This document shows positions 45,819 to 56,524 of a stretch of 64,000 bases of DNA, piece by piece. Position 1 is the stretch's first letter. Every line of letters begins with the position of its first letter. The notes under the pieces are model-generated. The model searched no databases. It had not been told where the DNA came from and saw nothing but the letters and a program-made list of their open reading frames with translations. Source of the stretch: Stieleria bergensis (GTDB taxonomy: Bacteria > Planctomycetota > Planctomycetia > Pirellulales > Pirellulaceae). Location of the stretch: the NCBI GenBank assembly GCA_007745635.1, contig CP036272.1:5788816-5852815 (forward strand). The letters are read 5' to 3'. The position numbers and the translations under genes are program-made.

Positions 45819-46852
45819 GCGGTTTTCTCCGGCAAGGGCGAAACAGTTTTTCCAAGGAGTTCTGCCAGCGACTTCATTTGACTGGCAAGTTCATCGTATT
45901 GTTCGGGAAGCAACGCCTGCGGGCCGTCGCTTTTGGCAACTTCCGGGCAGTCGTGGACTTCGACATGAACACCGTCAGCGCCAGCGGCCAAGCCAGCCAT
46001 CGCACACGGTGGAATCAAATCGGGTTTGCCGGTCGCGTGAGACGGATCGACAATGATCGGCAAGTGGCTCAATTGATGCACCAACGGCACTGCGGCGACG
46101 TCGTAAACGTTGCGTGTTGCGGGATCAAACCCCTTGATGCCACGCTCGCACAGCACGACGTTGGGATTGCCTTTGGACAGGATGTATTCGGCACACATCA
46201 ACAAATCCGTCACCGTCGCCGACATGCCTCGTTTCAAGAGCACCGGCCGTTTGCTGGCGCCAACTTCGTTCAGCAGGGCAAAGTTCTGCATATTGCGAGC
46301 ACCGACCTGCAACATGTCAGCATACTCGGCAACCAATTCGACCAAACGTGGATCGGTGACCTCGGTGACGACCGGAACACCATACGCTTGGCCGACATCT
46401 CTCAGACGACGCAGACCTTCTTCACCCAGACCTTGAAACGCATAAGGACTGGTGCGTGGCTTGAAGGCTCCGCCGCGGAAAATGTTCGCACCAGCAGAGA
46501 CGACACTCTCTGCGATCCGGTGCATGCGATCTTCTTCTTCAACACTGCAGGGACCAGCGATCAGCGCCACATTTCCGCCGCCAATTTTCACGCCACTGAC
46601 GTCAACGACGCTCGCATCGGGATGAGCTTCGCGCGAAGCAAGTTTATACGGTGGCAACACGGGCACTACTTTGGCCACAGCTGGAATGGCGCGAATCGAT
46701 TCGACAACGATCTGGGTTTCATCACCAATGATACCGATGATGGTTCGAAATGTGCCCCGGCTAAGGTGAGCTTGCAGGCCCATCGCTTCAACACGCTCGA
46801 TGACATGATCGATCTGGTCGTCGGTGGCACCGCCTTTAAGTATCAGAATCAC
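45815..46852 (-). CDS. aroF: 3-deoxy-7-phosphoheptulonate synthase (type I-beta, with regulatory N-terminus)
   Basis: The 345-residue protein has an N-terminal ferredoxin-like regulatory domain (about 1-75, [25 protein letters not shown]) as in Thermotoga-type enzymes, and the catalytic barrel with [43 protein letters not shown] and [14 protein letters not shown]. It makes DAHP from erythrose 4-phosphate and phosphoenolpyruvate, the first step to aromatic amino acids. The start is GTG 46852. It is the first gene in the minus-strand run leading to tpiA. The regulatory domain suggests tyrosine or phenylalanine feedback. Confidence 0.95.
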   Translation of the reverse strand: MILILKGGATDDQIDHVIERVEAMGLQAHLSRGTFRTIIGIIGDETQIVVESIRAIPAVAKVVPVLPPYKLASREAHPDASVVDVSGVKIGGGNVALIAGPCSVEEEDRMHRIAESVVSAGANIFRGGAFKPRTSPYAFQGLGEEGLRRLRDVGQAYGVPVVTEVTDPRLVELVAEYADMLQVGARNMQNFALLNEVGASKRPVLLKRGMSATVTDLLMCAEYILSKGNPNVVLCERGIKGFDPATRNVYDVAAVPLVHQLSHLPIIVDPSHATGKPDLIPPCAMAGLAAGADGVHVEVHDCPEVAKSDGPQALLPEQYDELASQMKSLAELLGKTVSPLPEKTA

Positions 46853-47707
46853 GGCTGGTCACTGGGGCCTTTTCAAGGGCCGATCTGGGGGAAATGGATG
46901 GAATTTCCGTTGGGAAGCCCGCAAGTGTAGCCGTCACAGGTAGGTTTCGTCGAGGCCTAAGGAAAAACGAAGCTGCGACTTCACTCGAACCACATCCATT
47001 TCCCCCCGCCACCGCCGCCGAGACGCGTCAAACCGCCGCCGCCAGCGGCTGACAAAGCGGGGAAAAGTCACCGCACTGAGCAACCACAGCGTGCCTGGCC
47101 ACGGGAATCGCTAAAATCCAGAGTGAAGCTGCCCCAGCGCCGATCAACTCCAACGCAACAAAACACCCCACCCAGAGAGACATCGCACCACCCACACGAC
47201 CCCCCCCCAGCTCACACCTTCTCGGCCCGAGTGACCCACCAGACCATGCGGCCCGTCGCGCTGAACGCCGAAGATGCTCCACAATCGTTCCCTGACGAGA
47301 GGCCGATGACCTGGGGAACTTGTTCAACCGCTTCAGAGTAGAGTGCTGCGTTTGCTGGCTTTCCCTCCGTGATGGAACGCCTTGGGCGTTCGGATAAGAC
47401 TTGCCTGACGGGTGGGATTTGGGGGACGGTTCACGGTGCACAACGAATGGGACAGGGTGGAGATTGCGACGGGGGGCGGGACGCGACCACACACAGAAAC
47501 TCACAATCCTGGTAAACTGGAGGCACTGCGTGGAGACAATTGCTTGGAGGCTTTGCGTGGGGACACTGCGTGGCCCTGTCAACTGCCAGACTCCGCCAGC
47601 TTGTCGCATCCACGCTGTCATCTGCAGGCCGATCGACGCGTTCGAAGGGCAAGGATTGCAAGCAGCCTGAACTGACACCATGATCATCCGGCCCCAGGAG
47701 CACCTCT
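46853..47707. other. Divergent intergenic region, 855 bases
   Basis: Between aroF (minus) and the ABC-export operon (plus). Long minus-strand frames (47028-47729) look non-coding in composition. A run of about ten C near 47200 and loosely repeated gcgtgg/ggaggc segments near 47519-47575 are visible. AGGAG at 47696-47700 is the ribosome-binding site of the next gene. No RNA gene was recognised. Confidence 0.4.
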
Positions 47708-48313
47708 GTGAAGGACTCGGAAACTTCACCCGAAGACACGACTCAGCCCGGCGAATTCAGTTTGCCCCCCAAGGCTGACGATCGCCCCACCACACCGGTC
47801 ACGTCGCGCCGAGTGCAACGCACATTCAACGCCGCACCGACGGTGACTCATCAGCCGGTTTTACCCAGCCGACTGCTGCCTCGGGTTTCGTTCCGGATGA
47901 TGCTAATTCTGACCACGTTATCAGCGCCCGTGATCGCGATGGTTTCGGCGGCCGACGAAGGAGCCACCTATGCGATTGGCGTCTCTGCAGGACTGGCCGC
48001 CGCGCTGGCTCTGCTGGTCATCGCTTGGCTGGCGTTTCTGGCCGCCTGGGCGTTTGACAAAGGGTTGCTGGCATTTGCCGGGCTAATCGGCGGCTTGGGA
48101 ACGCTTGCAAGTGCAGGCATGCTTGTCCTGTGGCTAACGACCAACGAAGGCAGCCTGTTTACCAGCTGGATCGTCTTTCGCTCCAGCATGCTCATTGGAT
48201 TCTTCCTGCTGCTACTGTCTTGGCAAGCAAGCAAGCCCAGCGACCAAACCAGCCCTTTTGCCGAAGACCAATTGCCGCCCCAGCAAATCGCCCCTCGGGA
48301 GCAAGCTCAATGA
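47708..48313 (+). CDS. Membrane protein opening the ABC-export operon
   Basis: The 201-residue protein has a polar Pro/Thr-rich N-terminus (1-58) and four or five hydrophobic segments (about 65-82, 88-115, 119-140 and 152-170), ending in a polar tail. Start GTG 47708 is supported by a strong AGGAG seven bases upstream. Its stop overlaps the next gene's ATG (ATGA), and ABC ATPase and permease genes follow, so it is likely an accessory membrane subunit. No family was recognised. Confidence 0.72.
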   Translation: MKDSETSPEDTTQPGEFSLPPKADDRPTTPVTSRRVQRTFNAAPTVTHQPVLPSRLLPRVSFRMMLILTTLSAPVIAMVSAADEGATYAIGVSAGLAAALALLVIAWLAFLAAWAFDKGLLAFAGLIGGLGTLASAGMLVLWLTTNEGSLFTSWIVFRSSMLIGFFLLLLSWQASKPSDQTSPFAEDQLPPQQIAPREQAQ

Positions 48314-50886
48314 GTGCCTTGACCATCATCCATCATCGCCCACCCGAATCTGCGTCCCACTTTCTGACAATGATTCGCCTGGCAGGATTCATCAGCTTCG
48401 CGTTCCTGTTTTCCAGCCGACTTGCAATTGCTCAGGATTCCCCCATTGGCGACACATCACAGGGAACAGCGACCGCACGAGCGAACCTCTCGCCGAATCA
48501 AATCATTGCCCCAGGACGCGCACTAAACTTCAGCTTTCCAAGTGCCCCAGCCAAACCCGGCGAATTAGACATTCGCATTGGCGGCACGCTTTCCAGTTTC
48601 GTCGAGCCTGGCTATCAGGGCTTGCTGTTTACAGCACGTTCACCAACGGGAGTGCTCACTGCCGATGAAAACCTGACACTGCGTCTGACCGACACCGAGC
48701 GACAGAGCAGCGTCGGAAACGAGCTGCAAATTGACATCCCGTTTACGATCGCACAGGGCAAGTCCTCTGTCACCGTTGAGCGCATGCTCCCCAAGTGGAC
48801 TCTCGGCGAAGGGATCAAGATCCAGGTCCTGCGAAATGGGCAACCTCAGGATCGTTACAGCAAAACGCTTCAGCTGGGAAATCGGTTTCGTTCAACAGGA
48901 CGGATCATGACGGAATACTATGCAGAGACGCTAAGCAATGAACGAACCATCAACATGCTGATCGTTGATGCTCAGCCAGTCGAGAATCGCCCCGACCTGG
49001 AATTGTTGATTGAGCGTGCGCGAACGGTCCCCGAGAACCAAGCCAGCTATGAAGACGCCTTCGCGACCATCACGGCTGCGTCCCTGGCATCGCTGCCGAT
49101 CGACTGGCGTGCCCTGGCACAGCATGATGCCATCTTGATCAGACGCAGCACATTGACGGCGTTAAAAACCAGCAACCCCGAACAGTTGGCCTGTCTGCGT
49201 GAATGGACTCAGATGGGCGGCATTCTGGGCGTGATGAATGATGAGTCCACCATCGACTCAGGCTCTTCAACGAATAATCTGCCCAAACAAATCAGCATCG
49301 TTCCCGGCGGCGGAGAACTTCTTGATCTCCTTGAGCTTCAATCGTACCAGCGACTGGACCCAGACGATTCCCAACAGTTGCTGACGGTGTCCGCAGATCG
49401 GTATCGATCAGCCATCATCGCCTCGGTGTCGGCCCGGCAAATAACGGACCGTCTCGTTGAAGCAACCACGCAGCTTAACTTTAGCTCCCGCCGCTGGAGC
49501 AACGTTCAAGTTGCCAGCAGCTACCTTGATCTGACCAGCCCCACCCGTGCCGTTCTGGAGACAAGCGAACTGAGCAACACACGCATGCAGATCCAAAACT
49601 GGCGAGATGAATTACGGATTGTCTTTGGCAACGATTTAAAGGTCTACCCGGTTGGCATGGGCATGGTGCTGGATTTGCCGACCGATCAGTTTCCCAAGAA
49701 TTGGTTGATTCCTGGGTTGCGATCATTTGGCAGCGACCAGAATTCTCCGTTACTTCGTCGAGGCATTGACCCGGCGACTGGCACAGCGGGATTCGGCAAA
49801 TGGCTGATCCCTGGAATCGCCGAACCGCCTGTGTACACCTTTATGGCGATCATGATTTGCTTTGCGATCGTGGTCGGCCCAGTGTCGTATCGCTGGACCC
49901 GCAAGGTGCACCGCGCTTACCTGATGTTTCTCATTGCACCGGTGCTTGCGTTTGGGACGACGATTGCCATGTTCACCTACAGCTTTGTTTCCGATGGGAT
50001 TGGCACGCGGGCGAGACTTCGCCAACTCACTTGGATTGACGGGGCCAGCGGCGACGCGGTGGAGCGGAATCGCATGACACTTTACAATGGCGTCAGTGTC
50101 CGCAGCGGGTTGCAATTCGACGAAGGAGCCACCGTGATGCCGCTTCATCGCCTGGGTCCGTTACTCGATCAGCCAACGGAAACGGCTCCCCAAATCCGCG
50201 TCACCCTTGATGGGCAGTCGCAGTCGTTTTCTTCTCAGGCCTTTCCCGCGCGTGCTCAAACGCAGTTTGTCACTCACCAGTCTCATCGCCAAATGGGGAC
50301 GCTTTCCCTGACCGCCTTTGCCGACAGCCAGCGACTGCAGACACTGTCCGATGACAGCGAACGCCCGTTCTCGGCAAGTGACGACAGCATGAACGAACGG
50401 CTAGACGTTGAAAAAGCAAACCTGACCGAACTGACCAGCACATTGCCCTTCAAGATTGACCGACTGATTGTCCGAGACCGAAATGGTATCTATGGAATCG
50501 CCGAAGACATTGACGCCGACTCCACGACCAGCGTGACGTTCCTGATCGGGCGCAGCGCCCGTTACCAATTGTCTAAACTCTATCGCGACTTCCCGCTGCA
50601 AGCTCGTGTCAATTACGCCAGCGAAGGCAACAGCGTGAAGGGGGATCTGCTGCAACAGATCAGTAACAAGATTCTGCAAAGCTCGATACAAAGTTCACTG
50701 ATTCTGGGACGCACATCGAAACAGGAGGGCTTGTTTGAAAACTGGCTCAACCGACATGCATTCACGCTCAATGCGTTGCCTCCGGGAACCTTCCTAGGAG
50801 TTGCCGAAGCCGATCCTGATGCCTTACCGATCGGCGGTGCCAAACTGGAAGCAAGCGTTCGCTTTGTGATGGGGACTTTCGAATGA
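48310..50886 (+). CDS. Large periplasmic/membrane accessory protein of the ABC exporter
   Basis: The 858-residue protein has a signal or anchor near residues 17-37 (MIRLAGFISFAFLFSSRLAIA), a long extracytoplasmic part, a glutamine-amidotransferase-like or vWA-like alpha/beta stretch (about 210-360, including LACLREWTQMGGILGVM), and two adjacent membrane segments near 510-560 (VYTFMAIMICFAIVVGPVSY and YLMFLIAPVLAFGTTIAMF), then a further beta-rich domain. It resembles the accessory subunits beside gliding-type ABC-2 exporters (GldG-like) in architecture only. It overlaps both neighbours by ATGA, so the subunits are made together. The start is at 48310 because of that overlap; the frame reads back to 48130. 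Confidence 0.75.
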   Translation: MSALTIIHHRPPESASHFLTMIRLAGFISFAFLFSSRLAIAQDSPIGDTSQGTATARANLSPNQIIAPGRALNFSFPSAPAKPGELDIRIGGTLSSFVEPGYQGLLFTARSPTGVLTADENLTLRLTDTERQSSVGNELQIDIPFTIAQGKSSVTVERMLPKWTLGEGIKIQVLRNGQPQDRYSKTLQLGNRFRSTGRIMTEYYAETLSNERTINMLIVDAQPVENRPDLELLIERARTVPENQASYEDAFATITAASLASLPIDWRALAQHDAILIRRSTLTALKTSNPEQLACLREWTQMGGILGVMNDESTIDSGSSTNNLPKQISIVPGGGELLDLLELQSYQRLDPDDSQQLLTVSADRYRSAIIASVSARQITDRLVEATTQLNFSSRRWSNVQVASSYLDLTSPTRAVLETSELSNTRMQIQNWRDELRIVFGNDLKVYPVGMGMVLDLPTDQFPKNWLIPGLRSFGSDQNSPLLRRGIDPATGTAGFGKWLIPGIAEPPVYTFMAIMICFAIVVGPVSYRWTRKVHRAYLMFLIAPVLAFGTTIAMFTYSFVSDGIGTRARLRQLTWIDGASGDAVERNRMTLYNGVSVRSGLQFDEGATVMPLHRLGPLLDQPTETAPQIRVTLDGQSQSFSSQAFPARAQTQFVTHQSHRQMGTLSLTAFADSQRLQTLSDDSERPFSASDDSMNERLDVEKANLTELTSTLPFKIDRLIVRDRNGIYGIAEDIDADSTTSVTFLIGRSARYQLSKLYRDFPLQARVNYASEGNSVKGDLLQQISNKILQSSIQSSLILGRTSKQEGLFENWLNRHAFTLNALPPGTFLGVAEADPDALPIGGAKLEASVRFVMGTFE

Positions 50887-51983
50887 CACACTTTGATGAT
50901 TCATCCACCGCACCTGCGTTAAGCGAAATAGATTCTGCACAGGAGAGCGAAACCTCACCACCGTTGGCTTCTGCGGAGAGGCTGGCTAGTTTGACCACGA
51001 CGGCCAGTTCCAGTGGCCCACCCGCCGTTCACAGTGAAACCGCAGCCACGATCGAGCTTCGCCGACTGCACCGATTCTTTGACAAAACCAAAGCCGTCGA
51101 CGACATCAGTTTCTCTGTGGGACCGGGACAGGTGTTTGGCTACATCGGTCCCAACGGCGCTGGCAAAACCACCTCCATGCGGATCTTGGCAACATTGGAT
51201 TTGCCAACGTATGGAGATGCTTATGTGAACGGATTCTCGGTCATCAATGATCCTGAACTCGTGCGTCGTGAATTGGGCTTTATGCCCGATGCGTTCGGCA
51301 CGTATCGGAACGTCAATTGTCGCGAGTACCTGGACTTCTTTGCTCGGGCCTACGGATTGATCGGCCGCGAACGGCATGAGCGACTGAAATGGGTGCTGGG
51401 CTTCACAGGTGCCGAAGGGATGGCCAACAAGCCCATTCGCGGACTCAGCAAAGGCATGAAGCAACGTCTATGCATGGGACGTGCGTTGATCCACGACCCG
51501 GCGGTTCTGATCTTGGACGAGCCAGCGGCCGGACTGGACCCACGGGCTCGCATCCAACTCCGACAGATGATCAGCGAGCTTGCTGAACGAGGCAAGACGA
51601 TCTTGATCAGCAGCCATATTCTGACCGAACTGGCTGAAATCTGTGACGCGGTCGGCATCATTGAACAAGGCCGCCTGCTTGCCACCGGCAGTGTTGATGA
51701 AATCCAGGCCGAACAACAAAACCTTGGCGAACTCAAGCTGCGTGTGCTGAATCGTTTGGACGAAGTTGCCAGTGCTCTGCAGCAACTGCATGACAAATTG
51801 GACCTGGACAATCTCCTGATCGATGGGCAACTTGTTCGCGTTGGGTTTAGCGGACTGCTGGAAGATCAGGCAACCGTGGTGACTCACTTGGTTTCCCAGG
51901 GCTTCCAGATTGCCGAAGTCAACGCCAGTAAAAAGAGCTTGGAAGATGTGTTCTTGCAAGTCACCGAAGGATTGGTTCAGTAA
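50883..51983 (+). CDS. ABC transporter ATP-binding protein
   Basis: The 366-residue protein has an N-terminal polar extension (1-55) and a complete ABC-2-type ATPase: Walker A GPNGAGKTT (89-97), signature LSKGMKQ (188-194), Walker B VLILDEP (208-214), then DPRARIQLRQMI and the switch His in ISSH. The last about 75 residues form a small accessory domain typical of ABC-2 drug/lipid/GldA-like exporters. The partners are the upstream coupled accessory gene and the permease 74 bases downstream. Confidence 0.92.
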   Translation: MTHFDDSSTAPALSEIDSAQESETSPPLASAERLASLTTTASSSGPPAVHSETAATIELRRLHRFFDKTKAVDDISFSVGPGQVFGYIGPNGAGKTTSMRILATLDLPTYGDAYVNGFSVINDPELVRRELGFMPDAFGTYRNVNCREYLDFFARAYGLIGRERHERLKWVLGFTGAEGMANKPIRGLSKGMKQRLCMGRALIHDPAVLILDEPAAGLDPRARIQLRQMISELAERGKTILISSHILTELAEICDAVGIIEQGRLLATGSVDEIQAEQQNLGELKLRVLNRLDEVASALQQLHDKLDLDNLLIDGQLVRVGFSGLLEDQATVVTHLVSQGFQIAEVNASKKSLEDVFLQVTEGLVQ

Positions 51984-52057
51984 GTCATAAGCTGTCCGGA
52001 TTCATTTCCTCGCGCCGTCGTCTCCACCAAGCGTTCCCACCTCTGTTTGCCAGCATC

Positions 52058-53686
52058 ATGTCCACGATTGAACTTTCCAGCGACAGTGACGATCAGATTT
52101 TGCCAGAGCTCCGGCACCCCTACTTGCAAAAGTTTGACCGTTGGTGTGATTCGGTAGGCGATCGCATCAACCCTATTTTGGTCAAGGAAACTCGGCAGGC
52201 CTTACAGAGCCGCCAGTTCTTGCTGACATTTTCATTGATCTTGCTTGCAGCGGTTGGCTGGACGATTGGCGGCAGCCTGTCGTTGATGCCGAACATCTAC
52301 TACCAACCTTCGGCACCACGGATGATGCTGGGCTTTTACCTAGTGCTGGCCTTGCCGATGATCCTGGTGGTTCCCGTCGCCGCATTTCGTTCCATGGAGA
52401 GCGAAATGGAGGACGGCACGATGGAACTACTGTCAATCAGCGTGCTTTCACCGTGGCAGATTGTGCTAGGAAAACTGGGCAGCGCGCTGTTGCAGATGAT
52501 GCTTTACTTGTTGATTCTGTTTCCCTGCATGGCTTATGCGTACACGTTGCGCGGCGTTGAAATGTCGTTGGTCATGGGACTGATTAGCAGTCTCTTTTTG
52601 GGTGCCCTGCAGTTAACGGTACTGGGGATTTTTTTAGCGACCGTGGCACGATCACGAGCATTACGGACGCTGAATCTACTGGCCCTGGTGGCAACGGTGT
52701 TCGGTTCCGCGTGGGGATTTAGCCTCGCGGCCTTTGAGTTGCTGTTCTATGGATTCAACACCTCGGCTGAAGAAATTGCGTTTATTGCCTACACCTCGAT
52801 CGGTGGTGTGGTCGTCATCTCGATTCTCTTGCTGACGGTTGCTGCGGCCCTGTTAAAGCCAGAATCGGAGAACCGCTCGACCTCCATCCGCCTGGCGCTG
52901 TTGGTCATGACAGGCTTTGTGCTTTCGGCGATGGTGATCGGTGTTTACAACTTCACATCCGATTTAGATGTCCCGATGGTCTCCTACGTCAGTGGCACGC
53001 TGTTCCTGACGGTGCTCTGGACGATTGCAAGTTCAATGATCGTGGCCGAAGGCAATCACATGACGGCACGAATTCGCCGCGAATTGCCCAGCAGTTTTGC
53101 TGGCCGACTGTGCTTAACCTGGCTCACACCGGGGCCCACTTCGGGACTTGTGTTTGTGACCAGCGTGATCTGGCTGCTGGCCGGGATCCATTATCTGGGG
53201 CTATCATGGATCGAAGAAAATGTGCGTGGCCTGTCCATGGGCGGCAGTGCATCATGGATGATTGCTAGAATTTCGTTGCTGGTGCCAAGCTACATCATCT
53301 GTGGCCTGGTACTCTCGCGCGGCTTGATGCACTTGATTCGCCTGTCACACAACCCGCGTCCGATCTTTGGTATCGCGATGTTAGCGATTGTGGCCATCTT
53401 TTCGTCGCTGATTCCTTACTCCATGCAGTTGCACTTCAATGAGTACCGCCAGATCAACTATGACGCGACCTGGCAGAAGTCGAATTGGATCTTCACCATG
53501 ATGTACGCTGACAATGAACGTCTGGTGACATCGGATGTGATTCTATCGATCACCGCGGCGGCCGTGTCCGGAACAATCATTGCTTGGGCTGCCGCAGCAC
53601 GCTTGACTCGGCCGGGAAAGATCGCGACCCCGGAGAACGTCTTGAAGGCTCAGAAGTTGCGTGCTCAGGATCTCGTGGTGGCTTAA
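52058..53686 (+). CDS. ABC-2 type transporter permease
   Basis: The 542-residue protein has about a dozen hydrophobic segments, among them FLLTFSLILLAAVGWTIGGSL and GFYLVLALPMILVVPVAAF near the N-terminus, the latter followed by RSMESEMEDGTMELLSISVLSPWQIVLGKLGSALLQ, which is the conserved ABC-2 permease coupling block (about 108-143). It should pair with the ATPase just upstream. Substrate unknown; lipids, polysaccharides or gliding-type machinery are the usual choices for this class. Confidence 0.88.
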   Translation: MSTIELSSDSDDQILPELRHPYLQKFDRWCDSVGDRINPILVKETRQALQSRQFLLTFSLILLAAVGWTIGGSLSLMPNIYYQPSAPRMMLGFYLVLALPMILVVPVAAFRSMESEMEDGTMELLSISVLSPWQIVLGKLGSALLQMMLYLLILFPCMAYAYTLRGVEMSLVMGLISSLFLGALQLTVLGIFLATVARSRALRTLNLLALVATVFGSAWGFSLAAFELLFYGFNTSAEEIAFIAYTSIGGVVVISILLLTVAAALLKPESENRSTSIRLALLVMTGFVLSAMVIGVYNFTSDLDVPMVSYVSGTLFLTVLWTIASSMIVAEGNHMTARIRRELPSSFAGRLCLTWLTPGPTSGLVFVTSVIWLLAGIHYLGLSWIEENVRGLSMGGSASWMIARISLLVPSYIICGLVLSRGLMHLIRLSHNPRPIFGIAMLAIVAIFSSLIPYSMQLHFNEYRQINYDATWQKSNWIFTMMYADNERLVTSDVILSITAAAVSGTIIAWAAAARLTRPGKIATPENVLKAQKLRAQDLVVA

Positions 53687-53779
53687 AGCTGGCAAACAAT
53701 CACGCGCTGCGAGAACTCCTTGATGACGCCACGTTCCAGCGAGGCAGGGTGGCGATTGCATTGCTTCTAGGGCACGGGC

Positions 53780-54880
53780 TTAACTGACCCAGACGGGATC
53801 ACCCAAAACGTCAAACTTTGGTGTGACACCGAGGCCGGGCTGGGTCGAGGCCGCCATCCGGCCGTTTTCGCGCTGCGGAGCTCCATCAGCGATGCTTTGC
53901 GTTACGTAACTGTTGAAGTCCGTGCTGGTGAACAGGTATTCGGTTGGCGTGCTGTGAGCCAAGTGTGAAATGGCAGCGGTGATAATGTCTCCGCCCCAGC
54001 TGTCTTCCAACGTCATGGCGACTCCCAATGACACGCACAGATCACGGGCCTGCCTGGCCTTGGTCAAGCCACCGAACTTACTGATTTTGATATTCACCAC
54101 ATCCATCGCTCGATCGGCGGCTGCGGTCAAGATCGCATCCACTGAGTCGATGACTTCATCGAGGATAAATGGCAATTGGGTATGCTGGCGAATGGTCAAG
54201 CATTGCTGATAACTTGCACAGGGTTGTTCAATGTAAACGTCCAAGTCAGCAACGGCGCCGGCGACTCGCATGGCGTCGTGCATCAACCAGCCGGTGTTCG
54301 CATCGGCAACTAACTTATCACCGGGCTGCAGGATTTCGCGTACAGCGCGAATCCGTTCGATGTCTTCGTTGGCATCACCACCCACTTTGAGCTGAAACCG
54401 CTGGTAACCTTCACTGCGGTAGTCAGCCACGTTCTGTGCCATCTCAGCAGCAGGCCGTTGCGAGATCGCGCGGTACAGGACAACGTCATCACCGTAGCGT
54501 CCACCAAGCAGACTGCAGACCGGCATTCCGGCGGCTTTGCCAAGGATATCCCAGCAGGCCATATCGATTGCGGACTTCACATAGGGATGTCCTTTCATGA
54601 TCCGATCCATTTCCCGATTCAGCTTGACCAGCTCAGTGGGATCGGCGCCGATCAGCTGCGGAGCGAGTTCGGCGATGCCAGCGCGAGCCCCGGCGGCATA
54701 GGCGGGCAAGTAAACCGGCCCCAGCGGACAAACTTCACCGTAACCACTGATTCCGGCATCGGTTTCGACAACCACCACGGTTGAATCGAAAACGTCAACG
54801 CTCTTGCCTTCCGACCAGCTATAATTGCCTTCCTTCAACGGCAAGTCGACTTGATAGACTTTGAATCCTGTGATTTTCAT
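53780..54880 (-). CDS. Enolase-superfamily dehydratase (cis-3-hydroxy-L-proline dehydratase-like)
   Basis: The 366-residue protein belongs to the mandelate racemase/muconate lactonizing family. The N-terminal capping domain (1-125) is followed by the barrel with FQLKVGGD (about 162-169; catalytic Lys), ADANTGW (Asp ligand), YIEQPC (Glu), LDEVIDS (Asp), KISKFGG (second catalytic Lys) and EDSWGGDI. This set and overall sequence resemble cis-3-hydroxy-L-proline dehydratases, but other hydroxyacid or amino-acid substrates are possible. It is divergent from a sulfatase gene 178 bases away and likely shares its regulatory region. Confidence 0.85.
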   Translation of the reverse strand: MKITGFKVYQVDLPLKEGNYSWSEGKSVDVFDSTVVVVETDAGISGYGEVCPLGPVYLPAYAAGARAGIAELAPQLIGADPTELVKLNREMDRIMKGHPYVKSAIDMACWDILGKAAGMPVCSLLGGRYGDDVVLYRAISQRPAAEMAQNVADYRSEGYQRFQLKVGGDANEDIERIRAVREILQPGDKLVADANTGWLMHDAMRVAGAVADLDVYIEQPCASYQQCLTIRQHTQLPFILDEVIDSVDAILTAAADRAMDVVNIKISKFGGLTKARQARDLCVSLGVAMTLEDSWGGDIITAAISHLAHSTPTEYLFTSTDFNSYVTQSIADGAPQRENGRMAASTQPGLGVTPKFDVLGDPVWVS

Positions 54881-55058
54881 TGCAGTAAAAACAGCTAGAG
54901 TAAAATGGCCTGCCGATCGAGCGCGTCATTGTCGGCGTTGCAGTGGCTGCGCGAGTGACGAATGTAGCACTTTCCCGGCTGGCTTCGTAGCCCCGCGCCT
55001 CGGGCAACCTTTTGACTGGTTTCCCCGACCAAACCTCCTCCTCATTCATAACGGCGTC

Positions 55059-56456
55059 ATGTTTCGCAAACCAGTCCTCTCTACAACCGTGCTTCCCAAA
55101 ACAGTCTTTTTGTTGATGGGTTTGCTGGTGGCGTTCCATGCAACTCCGGCCCCGGCTGCCGATCGCCCCAATGTGCTCATGATCGCGGTGGACGACTTGA
55201 ATCACTGGGTTGGGCATTTGAACCGCAATCCGCAAGCTCGGACGCCAAACTTTGATCGCTTGGCGGCACGTGGTATCAGCTTCACCAATGCACACACCAT
55301 CGTGCCAGCCTGCGAACCATCGCGAGCAGCGTTGATGGGTGGTCGTCGTCCCTGGCAAACGGGTTGCTACAAAAACGGCCACTTTTGGAAAAAGCACCAA
55401 CCGGTCGGCGAAGGGCTGAGTGCGCAGTTCTTGCAGGCCGGCTATCGAGTCAGCGGGGCAGGGAAGATCTACCACAGCATGGAATATCATCCTGCCGAGT
55501 GGTCCGATTACATGCGCCGTAAGGACATCAGCAATGATGGCCCGAACGTGAAAAAATATGATGGCTACCATGATGATGTTGTGCATCCCAACCTGCAGGA
55601 CCAAGACCTCAAGGACTGGCACACCGTCGACTACTGCATCAAGCGATTGAATCAGAAAACCGATCAGCCGTTCTTCATTGCCTGTGGACTCTATAAACCG
55701 CACCTGCCCTTCGTGGTCCCGCGCAAGTATTACGACGCGTTTCCGCTGGAAGACATTCAGTTACCGCCGCATCTGGAAAACGACCTGGATGACCTTCCCA
55801 AAGCCGGCGTGAACATGGCCAAGCCGAACGCGGATCACGCTAAATTCTTGAAGTCTGGACGCTGGAAAGCAGCCATTCAGTCCTACCTGGCGACGTGCAG
55901 CTATACCGACATGAACCTCGGTCGCTTACTGGACGCTTTGGACGCCAGCCCGAACGCGGACAACACCATCATCTGCTTGTGGAGCGATCACGGCTGGTCG
56001 TTGGGCGAAAAGCAGCACTGGCGCAAGTTCGCACTCTGGGAAGAGACCACTCGTGTAGTGAACCTTTGGGTGGTACCCGGCGTGAGCGAACCTGGACAGC
56101 TCTGTCATGCTCCGGTTGACCTGAGCAGCGTTTATCCGACCCTTTGCGAGCTCGCCGGACTGGAGACTCCTGACTTTGTTGCCGGAACCAGCCTCGTGCC
56201 GCTGCTCAAGGACACTCAGAGCGAATGGACGCAACCGGCGATCACCACTCATGGCCAGGGAAACCACAGTGTCAAGACTCGCACGCACCGCTACATCCGC
56301 TACGCCGACGGCAGCGAAGAGCTGTACGACGTGGTTCAGGATCCCTACGAATGGAAGAACTTGGCGGGCCAAAGCGAGACCCAGGCCTTGCGCCAGCAGC
56401 TCGCTCGCTGGTTGCCCAAACAAGAGAAAAAAGAAGGCGCCAAGACGCGAAAGTAG
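55059..56456 (+). CDS. Exported sulfatase (formylglycine-dependent, family S1)
   Basis: The 465-residue protein has a signal peptide (about 14-34, ending APAAD), the metal-binding DD (45-46), and the active-site motif CEPSR (85-89), whose Cys85 is converted to formylglycine. LWSDHGWSLGEKQHW carries further metal ligands. The overall sequence is like iduronate-2-sulfatase-type enzymes. It removes sulfate from a sulfated sugar outside the cytoplasm, consistent with marine polysaccharide use. The ATG 55059 is chosen since the signal peptide begins there. A CCCGGG-based tandem array follows 68 bases after the stop. Confidence 0.93.
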   Translation: MFRKPVLSTTVLPKTVFLLMGLLVAFHATPAPAADRPNVLMIAVDDLNHWVGHLNRNPQARTPNFDRLAARGISFTNAHTIVPACEPSRAALMGGRRPWQTGCYKNGHFWKKHQPVGEGLSAQFLQAGYRVSGAGKIYHSMEYHPAEWSDYMRRKDISNDGPNVKKYDGYHDDVVHPNLQDQDLKDWHTVDYCIKRLNQKTDQPFFIACGLYKPHLPFVVPRKYYDAFPLEDIQLPPHLENDLDDLPKAGVNMAKPNADHAKFLKSGRWKAAIQSYLATCSYTDMNLGRLLDALDASPNADNTIICLWSDHGWSLGEKQHWRKFALWEETTRVVNLWVVPGVSEPGQLCHAPVDLSSVYPTLCELAGLETPDFVAGTSLVPLLKDTQSEWTQPAITTHGQGNHSVKTRTHRYIRYADGSEELYDVVQDPYEWKNLAGQSETQALRQQLARWLPKQEKKEGAKTRK

Positions 56457-56524
56457 CGGCCAGCCGGGTAATGTCAGGCAGGACTGCTTTGCACAGGTTT
56501 GCATTCTGGCTGATTAGGCGTTTC

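Noticed and set aside
47028-47729. Minus-strand open frame of 233 codons
   Set aside because: Rich in Arg, Ser, Pro and Cys as expected of a random GC-rich frame, overlaps the well-supported GTG start and ribosome-binding site at 47696-47710.
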